64,000 bases of DNA from Macrosoma leucophasiata (GCA_036365455.1 JAWQUS010000019.1:12066001-12130000), one strand, 5' to 3'; counted from the first letter of the stretch, positions 42,143-53,548 are shown. Program-made: numbers and translations. The notes: a model not told the origin generated them from the sequence alone.

Positions 42143-42392
42143 ACTGGCGGTTGAGCTCCAGTGACGGAGCCCGCGGGCGTAGGCACCACCGCATTACTTA
42201 ATATACTTGCCGCTAAATGGTGGTGTTCAGCTCTACCGTGTTCCGGTTAGGTGGTAATGTACGGCCATGTTATTGCCGGCACAGAGGCATAACTCCTTAG
42301 ACCTCAGGAGTGGTAACGCATCTGCATTTTGACCTTGGTCTTTGTGTGTGTGTCTATAGGCTGCAGTCATCACTTAACATCAATGTGAACAG
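42143..42392 (+). mobile_element. TACTGG repeat A, 3' end lost
   Basis: Starts 'TACTGGCGGTTGAGCTCCAG' and stops at 'CATCAATGTGAACAG' without an A tail. Confidence 0.75.
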
Positions 42393-42705
42393 TACCAGCA
42401 ATCTATGATCAGTGAAAATCATCGACAACATCTGAACACATTCTTACCCATATTCATTAAACCCAAAAGGAATTATACATTAAGGAAGGAAAATCTGTAG
42501 CAACTATTTATGAAGGCTTAACACCATTTCCTATTGACAGAAAGGCGACTTACTGCCGACTCGCAATTGACCTCCGCGGCGATAATCCTGGAGCATTAAC
42601 ACGGATATCTGTTCATGATATTATTAGTAAATTGAATTTGTACCGACTGTAAGAAAAAGAGAGATATTAAAATAATGTATCTTATCAAACCAAATATCTA
42701 AATTT

Positions 42706-43219
42706 TAAGACACTTCGCTTATTTTTTATGAGACAAAAGTGGCAAATAACCATGTAGTTAAACATGGATGTTAGGTGATAACTACGCCTATAGACATTTA
42801 AACAACAACCAGGGCACACCGCGGACACTTTTCCAAAATTCCATACAAACGCTTAATTTGGCCTCTATTACACATACATCACACAGTAACGTATATTTGC
42901 ACGTGCACCTGTGTGCGTAGCACGTAGAGAATACCAAACGTCGCCCATAAGAGGGGAGGAGGTTGGGTGAGGCGGGGAAATCAGGCGGGACGTCGAAGTG
43001 TCCATTCTATACGTCGTATTATTACATATTCTCTAACCAGAGGTCAAATGCGATGCCACTCTGAGACATGAGTTGTTACGCCTCTGTCATTGTTATTACG
43101 CGCCCATACCCCATCTAACTGGAACACAAGTGCTGAACACTACCGTTTGAAGGCAGATAGATTAGGTAATGCGCTGCATACGCCCGCCAGCTTCTACACT
43201 GGGACTCTACCACCAGTAA
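42706..43219 (-). mobile_element. TACTGG repeat B split by repeat Y
   Basis: B parts 42706-42812 and 43035-43219, both diverged ('GACATGAGTTGTTACGCC'). Removing Y and one AACCAG restores collinearity with other B copies. Confidence 0.6.
42813..43034 (-). mobile_element. Repeat Y, 222-bp copy with 6-bp target duplication
   Basis: AACCAG flanks it at 42807-42812 and 43035-43040. Ends: 'GGCACACCGCGGACAC' and 'TTATTACATATTCTCT'. No TIR, no A tail, no coding; the duplication size alone does not decide the class. Confidence 0.6.
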
Positions 43220-43343
43220 AAACAGTAGGTCAAATGTAGATGCGTTACCACCCCGGAGACCTAAGGTGTTATGTCACTGTGATAGTTATTACGGGGCCAT
43301 TCATTACCATCTAATCGGAACACGATAGTGGCGAACACTTCCA

Positions 43344-43896
43344 ACTACCTCGGTGGCCTAGTGGTAGCAGGCCACTTCTACTGCGCTGAGATCCTGGGTT
43401 CAAACTCAAACTCAAACTCAAAAATTCATTTAATCACTTGGAAATAATAGAATTTGCTTGTGATAGGTCAAATTACAAATATAAAATTAAAGCGAATAAC
43501 AACTGATACGTTGATTTATATGTCAAAGTAAACAAAATAAAATAAATAATAGTCCAAAAATACTGAATGATAAAAATAGGTATCAACAGAATGTTCCATA
43601 CTTTCTTTTACAAACGGCAAGTTAAGACAAAATAAAAAAATCAAAAAAATCGAAAGTTCGATTCCCGGGTAGGGGATTATCGGAGATAATGGTGTAAAGT
43701 CCTTTATCACTGGTTCTATTGGATTATTCCGTTTTCTGGCAGTATCCCAGTACCTCGAAGTTTGGTAATGTACCCGGAGATGTCTACAGGCACGCTACCT
43801 GTTACATGGGCCAAAACGTTACCGGCGAATACGTTATGCTTTAATGCATGCATTTACCTCTGCCTACCCCTTCAGGGATTACAGGCGTGTAGTTAC
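43344..43896 (+). mobile_element. SINE-1 interrupted inside its B box
   Basis: Head 43344-43401 and body 43656-43896. The break falls in 'GGGTTC|GATTCCCGGG', so the internal promoter is destroyed. GTTC is present on both sides (43398-43401, 43656-43659). Confidence 0.7.
43402..43655 (-). mobile_element. Non-LTR 3' end with (TTTGAG)n tail
   Basis: Plus-strand start 'AAACTCAAACTCAAACTC' is, on the minus strand, a (TTTGAG)n microsatellite following 'AAATGAATTTT'. This is the usual look of a 3' end; no coding remains. Confidence 0.55.
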
Positions 43897-44052
43897 TTCT
43901 AATAAGCGGCAGATTGATTAGGTAATGCGGTGGTGCCTACGCCCTCGAGCACACTTACGACTGTACTGCCATAAATGTTAATTCATTAACAGCGTGCTCC
44001 CCATATATATCGTCAGCAAGCCCAAGTTGTGTTTTGAAACCGAGAGGAAATG

Positions 44053-44530
44053 GGTTAGAAATAGAAATAGAAATAGAAATAGAAAATATTTTTATTTCGA
44101 ATAGATCTTTACAGATACTTTCAAAACGTCAATAAATCATACACTACCTAGAGCGAATAACCATTACATATAGTAAAAGCAAAATCATATATTAATAGTA
44201 AATTAAAAATTAAAATTTAAACTATTTGGTTAAAACATAATAATCATAAAATTTTTCAATTCCTTCAATGATAATAAATGAAGAAAAAGAAAAACTTATT
44301 CGTCAAGATCAATGTTATTCACTTAGCAGAGTTCCAAGTGCAGTCACTACTGAGAAGAACTCCGCTACCCAACAAACTCAGTAAGAGCTCTTTTAAATGA
44401 GAGCTTAAATCTAGTACAGATTATCGTGAAAAATCAAATAATGTCAACGTCCATAGCATAGATGCAAATAAACTGCTATCTACTAAATGTGATGTAGCCC
44501 CTGCAAACCAGAACAGACCAGTCCCCACCA
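44053..44530 (-). mobile_element. Non-LTR 3' end (AATAG-type tail), third copy
   Basis: Nearly identical to 8660-9130 except a tail unit of (ATAGAA)n rather than (ATAGA)n, 'CATACACTACC' versus 'CATAAACTACC', and a 4-bp loss ('ACAGATTATCG'). Stops at 'CCCCACCAACA'. Confidence 0.65.
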
Positions 44531-44835
44531 ACAGCACCCGTTCACGAGTATGACGCATGTGACAGCCATTGCCCTCCTCTCCTCCCCTGGTTGATTAATT
44601 AACACCATCTGTTTGTTGTAAACGTATCGAAACTCCAAAGTACGAGTAATGTTGAAACAAAGTTAAATTTGTATCGACTTGAAGGAATATGTACAGATAG
44701 GACTGGCGTCGGGATGTGGCGTTCCTACTGCCCAGTAGCCGAAGAATTTCCTTCTAATGGTAGAGAATTCTTCTTCGAATTTTCTCCTAATGGAAGAGAA
44801 GTCTTCTACTAGTTCTGTCAGGATCAGTCGATCAG

Positions 44836-45092
44836 TAGGAGCTCGAGGGCGTAGGCACCACCGCATTACCTAATTTATCTGCCGCTAAATGGTAGTGTTC
44901 AGCACTATCGTGTTCCGGTTAGATGGTAATGTATAGCCCCGTAATAACTATCACAGAGACATAACAACTAAGGTCTCAGGGGTGGCAACGCATCTGCATT
45001 TTGACCCCTGGTTTTCGTATAGATGTTCATAGGCTGGTGTTAACATCAATGTGAACTGCATGCTTTTTTGCCACCTTTTTAACATAAAAAAA
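44836..45092 (+). mobile_element. TACTGG repeat B, nearly complete
   Basis: Starts at 'AGGAGCTCGAGGGCGTAGGC' (first ~20 bp missing) and ends in A's after 'CCACCTTTTTAACAT'. Confidence 0.75.
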
Positions 45093-45585
45093 GTCAGACA
45101 ACTGAATAATGGCGGCCAAACCAATCCAATGCGGTACGTACGTGTACGTGCAATAACGCATGATGAGCATCAGCGTCTTGCGATAAAACTACCGCCACTG
45201 CGATCGCCAATCCGCATGCCAAGCGTGACGATTACGGCATATCCTTAAGGGGAGGGTTTGAGGGTTTGGTCTAGCAGCGGATATCTTACGGCTTAAATTA
45301 TTGGGAAGCTCATGTCAAGCAGTCGTCAGGACGTTTTTCGGCAGAAGTAACATGGTAGCTTAGCCACTGGAGCTCTACCAGCAGCAAAATAATAAATTCC
45401 AAGCAATTTTAACTTCGCCTCGAACTCACAAAACTTTACACCAATACATTAAAGCAAACAGATTGTATTCATTAATCAAGGCAATTCCTGGGTGGTTACC
45501 AAACAAAACTTATTTTGTTTGGCGATACGTATCGGCACGCGATGAATACATTATGTACCTGATGATTGTTCACTAGAAATACTTT
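45093..45585. other. Spacer with GC-rich patch
   Basis: 45110-45245 is GC-richer ('GCGGTACGTACGTGTACGTG', 'AAACTACCGCCACTGCGATC') and looks like an unclassified repeat end, but no second copy was found in the window. 45362-45388 is a tiny TACTGG-repeat relic ('CCACTGGAGCTCTACCAGCA'). Confidence 0.35.
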
Positions 45586-46047
45586 TTTTATGTTATGAAG
45601 TGGCAAACAAGCATGCAGTTTACATTGAAGGTAATTAATACTGTAGGCTATCAATAATATATGAGTACCTACATGAAACTGTGGAACATTGACGAAATAC
45701 AAAAGTACTTGTCCAGTACGAAAGATGGCGCATGACCGAGTTACATCGCACATACGGATTTTTCTCAAGAGTTGCCATATATATAGCTTCCCAACTCGCC
45801 TGGTCGGATGATCCGCCTTTTCTGTCAGAGGACCTTTCCTCAACAAAACCATAAGTTTCAGTGTACATGCGTTGCCACTCCTGACGCCTCAGATGTTAGG
45901 CTTCTGAACAGGAAATTACAGGGCCGTATATTACCACTTGATTGGAACAAAATAGTGCTGAACACTACCATTTGGCGAAAAGTAGTTTAAGTAATTCTGT
46001 GGTGCCTGCGCCCCTGATTTCCGTCACTGGAGCTGTTCCGACGGTAA
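45586..46047 (-). mobile_element. TACTGG repeat split by repeat Z
   Basis: Tail part 45586-45685 and 5' part 45856-46047, both diverged. The middle is repeat Z. Confidence 0.55.
45690..45845 (-). repeat. Repeat Z, copy 2
   Basis: 'TTACATCGCACATACGGATT', 'CTCAAGAGTTGCCATAT' and 'CTCGCCTGGTCGGATGATCC' are the reverse of 38810-38996. Confidence 0.5.
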
Positions 46048-46911
46048 ATATTTATAATACTACCCAAAAACTAGAGCTTGTAGACTTGTAATTATAAATT
46101 AAAATAAATCAGCTTTAGTGTCTTATAAAAAACTCAAACAATAAATGAAAACACGCATAGAGCTCCTAAGACAGTTCAAATAATATAATTCAACCGAGAA
46201 ATACCCGTAACAGAGCGTAAATAACTAAATTGTAGCAAAAACCTCCCTTTCATGCCCAAATAAACTCTATCATTGTAGTAACTGGGTCGAGTTTCAGTTA
46301 AAATTACTTCACCTATTAGAATAACCTACATCGGTGTAAAGGCAAGAACAGATACGGATTTGCTGAGTGCTGAGTACTCGGCCAGTACTAGCACATTTAG
46401 TGGTCTTAAAAGTTTTGCGAAGTTGCGGCAAGAGCATTGTTTTCATTGTTTTATAGATTACTAGCAAATCGTAGTATATATAAATCATATAATATATACA
46501 AATCAATAGTTATATATATCAGCTTTTGGCTTAATATATATAACTATTGAAGGAAATACCTAATTTTAAACGATGAAGTAAATTTGTTTAGAGAAAACTA
46601 GGGAAAGAAAATGTCGAGGTTGTTTTTAAATTGAATTGACAGATATATCAAGACGGCGTCACGACGTGAGAATAAAAAGTAGACATGACACTTTTAAATT
46701 CTTGAGTATTTTACCTATGTCTTCATTGATTTCATGAGACAAAATAATATGTAAAACAATGTTATATTTTTATCATTTGAATTAGTTTTGATCAATTTAA
46801 TATAAAATCAATTTCATATCGTCATTCTTTTTTTTTTTTGTTGGTGTGCATGTGGAAATCTTTATAATAAAACATATACAATAATAATTGTTTTAAGACA
46901 AATAGTTGTTT
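46048..46911. other. Unique-looking AT-rich stretch with hairpin
   Basis: 46503-46519 pairs perfectly with 46534-46550 (17 bp, 14-nt loop). Nothing else recognised. Confidence 0.45.
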
Positions 46912-47512
46912 TTTACTGATGGTAGTTCCAGTGTAGGAGCTCGAGGGCGTAGACCCCACCGCATTACCTAATCAATCTGCCACTAAATGGTAGTGTTCAG
47001 CACTATCGTGTTCCGGTGGTAATGTACGGCCCTGTAATTTCCGACACAGAGGCATAACACCTTAGGCCTCAGGAGTGGTAACGCATCTACATTTCGACCT
47101 TGGTCTTAGTGTGGGTGTCTATATTCTGCAGTCAGTGGTGGATTTACCAGCAGGCTGAGTAGGCTGGAGCCTAGGGCGGAAAATTTTAAGGGGCGGCAGA
47201 ATCAGTTCATAATTTTTTTATTTCTATTTACAAAATTACTGTTAAAATTATCAAGGCTCAGATCATAGTTCCCAATGATTCTCACCATAGAAAAAAAGTT
47301 GCTTACATCAACTTCAGGATAATGAAGCATAAAACATAATGTTGAAATTTTATTGAAAGAAAATATACTTAATTGATATGATTGTAAACTACGATATCAA
47401 AATATAGGGGCGGCAAACATAATAGCCTACCGGCGGCAAATATGTAAATCCGCCACTGTCTGCAGTCATCACTTAACATCAATGTGAACTGCATGCTTGC
47501 AACAACTCTCTT
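46912..47512 (+). mobile_element. TACTGG repeat split by a hAT-type MITE
   Basis: Parts 46912-47132 and 47459-47512. It mixes markers: a B-like start ('AGTGTAGGAGCTCGAGGGCG', 'CTAATCAATCTGCC') with an A-like middle ('CCGACACAGAGGCATAACAC'), so it may be an A/B recombinant. Confidence 0.7.
47133..47458. mobile_element. hAT-type MITE, 326 bp
   Basis: Terminal inverted repeats CAGTGGTGGATTTAC and (complement of the right end) CAGTGGCGGATTTAC, one mismatch in 15. Perfect 8-bp duplication TCTGCAGT at 47125-47132 and 47459-47466. 8-bp duplications plus CAGTGG-type ends are diagnostic of hAT elements. No transposase; the body is AT-rich with 'GGGGCGGCA' repeated near both ends (47190 and 47407). 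Confidence 0.85.
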
Positions 47513-47838
47513 TTTCAACAACTCCATAGAAAATATTTATATATTTTTTTCAAAACATTGATTTAACCTAAAAACTACGGACCCCTACACTGCGCGTGGC
47601 CCGACACGCTCTTGACCGTTTTTTTTTTCAAATGCGAAACTCTAAGAAGTTCCTACCCCACTTTAGATAACCGAAGCCCCATCTCAAGTGGTGCCTTAAC
47701 AGAACTATTTTAAAAGGTTAATTGCCCAAAAATCGTTGCCAAATGCGAAAAGTTGCGGCGTTAAAGTTTCATGGGCGCTCTCGGAGATAGTGAAGATGGA
47801 GTTGGGACCATGAATATTGATCGGTTTAAGATTGTTTT

Positions 47839-48123
47839 CCTGGTGGTAGAGCTGACGGAGCTCGCGGGCGTAGGCCCCACCGCATTACCTAATATACTTG
47901 CCGCTAAATGTTAGTGTTCAACACTATCGTATTCCGGTCAGGTGGTAATGTACGGCCCTGTAATTTCCGGCACAGTGGCATAACACCTTAGGCCCCAGAA
48001 GTGTTAACGCATCTCTATTTTGACCTCTGGTCTTTGCGTAAGTATATAAAGGCTGCAGTCATCAGTTAACATTAATGTGAACTACATGCTTGTATACCAT
48101 ATTCGTTCGTTACATAAAAAAAA
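47839..48123 (+). mobile_element. TACTGG repeat A, full length
   Basis: 5' end shortened by ~8 bp at 'GTAGAGCTGACGGAGC'; complete A tail. Confidence 0.75.
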
Positions 48124-48470
48124 AATCTCGTACTCCGTTCGCGTTTCACTTTAATTACTATTTGACCAAATCACTACTATCTTCACAAAACTGAGGGTAA
48201 CATAAAAACCGCAGCGGTTGTTTATCTAACGCTAAAATTGTACTAAAAACAACAGAACTGACCTTCTATGAAGATTAATTTGAGAAATTAACCCTCCACC
48301 GCCAACTCGCGGTCGAATGGTCCCAGACAAATATTAAGTCAATCATAATTATTAACCCATTGCGCTTTTCCTTGAAAAGGAAACTGAAATTTGTGTGGGT
48401 TAGTTGAGAGTTATTTTCAGATGAATATTGAATGGCTGTGTGGGTTGTTTCTACTTTATAATATTGAATA
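48124..48470. other. Spacer
   Basis: No feature recognised. Confidence 0.35.
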
Positions 48471-48567
48471 CGTAACGTAACTTCACGCGTGTAATCCCCG
48501 AAGGAGTAGGCAGAGGTAAATGCATGCATTCAAGCATACATGCAAGCACCCACGATTCGCCGGTTAC
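48471..48567 (-). mobile_element. SINE-1 tail fragment
   Basis: 'AACTTCACGCGTGTAATCCC' to 'CACGATTCGCCGGTTAC' in reverse orientation; head absent. Confidence 0.65.
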
Positions 48568-48584
48568 TACAATTTATAATATTA

Positions 48585-48672
48585 AATAGTATGTTAATCT
48601 ATAGAGATTAACATACTATTAAAGTGACAAATGTATTCATACGAAAACATTATGTTTTCGTATGAATACATT
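48585..48672. repeat. Two adjacent perfect palindromes
   Basis: 48585-48600 pairs with 48605-48620 (16 bp, loop ATAG). 48630-48650 pairs with 48652-48672 (21 bp, one-base centre). Only nine bases separate the two. Confidence 0.9.
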
Positions 48673-48679
48673 AAAAATT

Positions 48680-48735
48680 AATTTTCTTAATTTTTTGAGA
48701 TATGCCACTTTAATTCTAAAGGTGTGATTTGTAAC
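48680..48735 (+). repeat. Short dispersed repeat, copy 1
   Basis: 'TTTTTTGAGATATGCCACTT' and 'AATTCTAAAGGTG' match 51815-51870 in reverse ('GCACCTTTAGAATTGAAGTA'). Confidence 0.45.
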
Positions 48736-48739
48736 TTTT

Positions 48740-51700
48740 TATACATTAATAACACCATCTAGGTGGTGGTAGTAGACTCGATGAAAATGTTACAGTAAAC
48801 GATGATTTGCCCGATAAGAACTAATACCGAAAAAAAAATTTTATTATAAATACATTTTTACGATACACTTGTCGCGAAATTGTTGCAGGTGACGATCAGG
48901 AAAACTAATATATTTTATACTTTACGTCATTATAAGCTGTATAAAATAAAAAAAAATGTATTCATTGACAAAATCTCTTTTTACATTATAGTGGTTGAGA
49001 CTTTCCAGTAAATTATCAATGGTACTTGTGTTGGGAATGTCTCGCTACTTCCCAAGTGGGTAACAATAGGAGATTTTTCTATTTAAAACTATGTAATAAT
49101 ATAATATATAGAGGCTGTATAATAATACAGAGGCTCTTATAATTCAGTCTTTATGAAGATGCCTGTTAAGGCTGTACTAGACAACTGTAACAGATGGACG
49201 GACAGCGAATCATTAGTAGGATGATTCCGTTGACACTTGTGGGTGGTACCTTGCCTCTAAAGTATTATAAATTGTAGGAGATGTCTTAATAAATACATTT
49301 CTATTTCCTTGTCCAGAAAATATTAGATTGAGCATTCAATTGGTGAATATGTTACGTTCACTTGATCTGAAGATTATGAGTTTATTGTTTTCTTTTTATT
49401 TATTCATTTAATTTAAGCTCACAAAGCATATTACACACATCATCATCACATTCATGCAATAAAAATTTCTTATATGAACTGTGATTCAATACAATGTGAG
49501 CATGTTATAGTCAGTGTTGTAAGGTTACAATAAAATTTACCCTAAAACATTAAATTGACGTTATTTTAAGAACAGGTTCATTCGTCACTCATTTAAAAGT
49601 TTAGAAGCGGGACAAACCTTCAATGGTGTTTTGGCGGGAACTTTGAAAGATGCGTGTGGTGCTTTTATTTTATTTTATTTTCTAGGTGTATTTTTGAGTT
49701 ATATTAAGTAAAGTCGGTGGCATTTTGTTTGATATAAGCTTATTACAGTGCTCGTGTATGGTGAAATAGAATAACAGTGTGTAAACACGTTTTTTTGGGT
49801 TGCCTCCAAAACTTCAATGTAAATGTTCTGGTAAAGTAGCCATCGCTTTACTAGAATTACTGTGACTGACTGACGGACTGATAAATTGACTCACGACTCT
49901 GATTTTTTTTTCTCTTACGTTGATTAATACGAATACGAAATATCGTTTTACTTGACACTGGCAATATGCATAACAAGCGATGCCATAAAATTAAAAAAAA
50001 AAAAAACCTTCAATGGCCTACAGGTAATTGTTTGGGTTTGTATATGTATGGGTTGAATATGTATAATGGCTTCATATAGAATTATTCCAAGTGTAGGATT
50101 GTGAGAGTAAATGTAAATATTTTTAAATTTTATCAGTGTTTAATAAATTAATCATCACACCAATTATTCTACCAGATTCTTAGAAACATCATTTCATTTC
50201 AGTTCATATATATTTTATATAGCAAAAACCGGCAAAAATAACCAGTAAGCCGCTTTACTAAGGTTGAACTGTCAATTTCAATTAGCGAGGTTATAATATT
50301 TTCACATGTAGCCTGTCAGACCTACCTTCTGCCGCAGAGGGTTGGGAGTTTGGGCTATTGTTTCGGTATGGGAAATACTCAATATTATACTTTATACGTA
50401 TTTTAGGATTCTGAATTTCAAAATTTCATTGTGTTGGTTGGATTTTGTAAAAGACGAAATGAGACATTATACTGATATATCGAGGGTATAGTGCTCAAAC
50501 CCATTAAGTGTAAAATGTTAACTTTTGAGTAATTCAACATTTAAAGTTCAATGACAAATATACCCCTGCTATTCGTATTATATCATCGTAATAGCATTTG
50601 AGGTGAAAGTATATGTATATTACTGATTACTAAAACAATTCTTAGCTGCCCATTATACACCATTTACATATTAATAGAAAAAAAGTTACGTGAGGTAGTG
50701 ACTTATTGGGTTTTACCCCAAAGAGAAAGATCAAATTAAACATTTATAGTAATTTATTTAATAGTTTTATTGAGTAAAAAATAGACTAAAAACAATCTTC
50801 GTCACTTTTTAAGCCTGTTTTATTTTCATTTACGCTATATACACTGAACATAAATGTCAAGATCAAAAGATCCCGACTAATAAAGTCTACGCTTCGCCTA
50901 GGAACTGCCCAAATCCAATACAAAATCGTGGAAACTGTCCGCATGGTGGTTTAAGTGGCCCAAGGTTTTTTAAGACCCGCCCTACGAATAAGACCATAAA
51001 GATCTCCAGCCCAACCCCCCACAAGATGGACCGACGACCAGGTGAACGTTGCGGGCAATCTCTGGATAAGGGCGGCCCAAGAACGTCTTTGGGGGAGGTC
51101 TTTGTTCAGTAGTAAACGTCTTTTGGTTGAAATGCTGATGATAAAGATACCTATTTTGCGTCCCTTTTTCAAAGATTGTATAAAAATAGGTTAGTTCAAA
51201 ACCATTTTAAAAAATTGTTATAATGTATGTATTTACCTGTTTCATGCATGCCAATTGCACTAATTTTCTTTCTGCGTCCACCCATCGTAATATTTAACAC
51301 CAACCATAAGCACTAAACCAATAATAAATCTAATAATTTGAAAAAACACTTCGTTTTGGGTTGTACCACAAACAACATTAGAAGAAACTTAAATAATGAA
51401 ATGAGTTAATCCATATAAGTACACCTAAAAGTAGAATTAATGGTTTTTGCCATTTAGTTTTATTTACTTTCATAATCATATCGATAAAGCTAAAACCCGA
51501 TAAATATAGATCATGGTTATTACCATAAATGTTTAAAAATGTTTTGGTAAAACTTATTCAACACTAAATTAAAATAAATAAACTTATATGGTTTATGCGT
51601 AATTTAAAAATATATTTTGTTCCGATAAATCTCTTTAAGGTGTTTTTGATATTTTTTCACTTAATGGGTTTTAGCACTGGACCCTCGATATGTGTTATAT

Positions 51701-51814
51701 TTAGTCTCGGTAAAATTCTTCATTATTATTTTTTTAAGTTGTAAACCGTTATGACATGTGTATTTATTGTTATTTACTTTAGTTTGATTGAACATAGTAC
51801 ACATTAATTCCTGA
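48740..51814. other. Longest mostly unique stretch
   Basis: No gene recognised. Only relics are seen: SINE-2-like 'GGCCTACAGGTAATTGTTTG' at about 50016-50072 and the LINE piece listed next. Otherwise AT-rich with short low-complexity runs (for example poly-A near 49991-50005). Confidence 0.4.
50970..51180 (+). pseudogene. RTE-like LINE C-terminal fragment
   Basis: Plus-strand translation contains 'PPTRWTDDQVNVAGNLWIRA' followed by 'AQERL', matching the conserved 'RWTDDLVKVAGSRWMRAAQDR' tail of RTE-like polyproteins (split in mention). The catalytic part is absent. Ends near 51175 with 'AAATGCTGATGATAAAG', the usual short tail. Confidence 0.6.
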
Positions 51815-51870
51815 CATATCGCACCTTTAGAATTGAAGTAACATATCTCAAAAAATAAGAAAATGACTTT
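51815..51870 (-). repeat. Short dispersed repeat, copy 2
   Basis: Reverse of 48680-48735. Confidence 0.45.
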
Positions 51871-51926
51871 TATCTTTTAACTTTCTAACTTTTAATGACC
51901 CTCTTTTGGCTAAATGATGAATAGCT

Positions 51927-52165
51927 TTTTTATGTAATGAAGATGGCAAACAAGCAAGCAGTTCAAATTGATGTTAAGTGATGACTGCATCCTTAAGACA
52001 CACACACAAAGACTAGAGGTCAAAATGCAAGTGCATTGCCACCCCTGAGACAGACTGACTTAGCTGTAATGTCCCGGTGATAGTCATTACGGGGCCATAC
52101 ATTACCATCTAACCGAAACACGATAGTGCTGAACACTACCATTTGGCGGCAGATAGATTCGGTAT
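51927..52165 (-). mobile_element. TACTGG repeat B, 5'-truncated
   Basis: Tail 'TTTTTTATGTAATGAAGATG' at left; ends at 'GGCGGCAGATAGATTCGG'. Confidence 0.7.
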
Positions 52166-52269
52166 ACATACCTAAATATTCTTCCGTCCAAATATTGAAA
52201 ATTGAACCAGTACCGAAACTTTTTTGCCAATTTTACACCTTTAAAAAATTCCATTCAAAACATAACAAT

Positions 52270-52610
52270 AACAATAATAATGACAACCCATTATACATCC
52301 CACTGCTGGGCACGAGTCTCTCCTCTTTTTTGGGAGGATGCCTGGAGCTTACTCCACCACGCTGCTCCAATGCGGGTTGGTGGGGATGGGTTAGTGGCCA
52401 ACCCGCTTTCGGATGTTTTCAAACCGCCCATAAGGCCTCTGACAAGGTTTAAACGTCTGCTATCTGTCGATAGCAACCGGGACCGACGGCTTAACGTGCC
52501 CTCCGAAGCACGGAAACGCGCATTTAATTTGCCACTAGCGGTCACCCATCACACTACTCGACCGCGCCCGTAATGCTTAACCGAGTAGATCGCTTATGAT
52601 CTACGCAACA
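52270..52610 (-). mobile_element. 5S-SINE, nearly full length
   Basis: Well preserved. The 5S-like core complement 'AGCGGTCACCCATC' is near 52538; the head ends at 'GCTTATGATCTACGC' and lacks the last ~20 bp. Short frames over this region on both strands are shadows. Confidence 0.75.
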
Positions 52611-52864
52611 ACACATATATGCCAGTCGTAAAACCACACGAAACCCGATATCAAATCCATAACCAATATAGATATCTACAAATCTAATCCGACGATAGTT
52701 GGCAAATTAAATTACCACAACACTGGGTTTTGATTGAATCGGTGCACAAGTACAATGTAACAATACAATTATTGGATGGATTGTGACGAATTACTAACAT
52801 AGTTTTTAAGCATTTTGTAGTACTAACAAGTGAGCCTGAGTTGCTTTAAATAAATAAATAAATA

Positions 52865-53020
52865 AAAAAAAATCAAGTGTTGAAACTAAAATAAATCAGT
52901 TGGGTAGCGTCCGTGAAATGCGAGCGGGAATTCATTAAGACGGAATTAACGTTAATTACTAAAGTTTGACGAATCATTAATCTAGCTGACAAAACTACGT
53001 CTTATTTTACTTGGTGACAA
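52865..53020 (+). repeat. 150-bp direct repeat, copy 1
   Basis: 'ATCAAGTGTTGAAACTAAAA', 'GCGTCCGTGAAATGCGAGCG' and 'AAAGTTTGACGAATCATT' occur again at 54092-54245 at ~93-95% identity by eye. Confidence 0.6.
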
Positions 53021-53259
53021 TATTTTTGTTTAAAATATTGTTTCGCTCAGCAGGATTCATTTTTTGTTGAAGACTCTTTACAGAGAAAAAATAAAATGAA
53101 ACTCAAACAAAATTTGGCATCATTCTTCATTTTTTTTTGTTAGGGGGAGCTCCAGCAGCAGAGCATTAGCAGATCACGGCATTACGCAGTGCCTAATCGT
53201 AAATATTTGCATAGTTCAGATTCTCATAAGTAGGTATACTAATATACATATATACACAT
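53021..53259. other. Spacer
   Basis: A tiny TACTGG-like relic ('GGAGCTCCAGCAGCAGAGCA') near 53146; otherwise nothing. Confidence 0.35.
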
Positions 53260-53548
53260 TTACTGGTGGTAGAGCTCCAGTGATGGAACTCGCGGGCGTA
53301 GCCACCACCGCATTACCTAATATACTTGCCGCTAAATGGTAGTGTTCAGCACTATCGTGTTCCGGTCAGGTAGTAATGTACAACTCTGTAATTTCCGGCA
53401 CAGAGGCATAACACCTATTGCTTCAGGAGTGGCAGCGCATCTGCATTTTGACTTCTAGTCTTTGTGTGGGTGTCTATAGGCTGCAGTCATCACTTAACAT
53501 CAATGTGAACTGCACGCTTGTTTGCCACTTTTATTACATAAAAAAAAC
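53260..53548 (+). mobile_element. TACTGG repeat A, full length
   Basis: Clean start after 'CATTTACTGG' and A tail after 'CACTTTTATTACAT'. Confidence 0.8.

Larger units (their letters stand above)
43224..43970 (-). mobile_element. TACTGG repeat B, outer layer of a three-level nest
   Basis: B parts 43224-43343 and 43897-43970 ('AAGCGGCAGATTGATTAGGT', 'GGTGGTGCCTACGCCCTCG') are separated by a SINE-1, which is itself split by a LINE tail. Confidence 0.65.

Noticed and set aside
52126..52573. Overlapping 108- and 123-codon frames on plus and an 84-codon frame on minus
   Set aside because: All are translations of a 5S-SINE and of the flanking TACTGG repeat; similar frames appear at other 5S-SINE copies.
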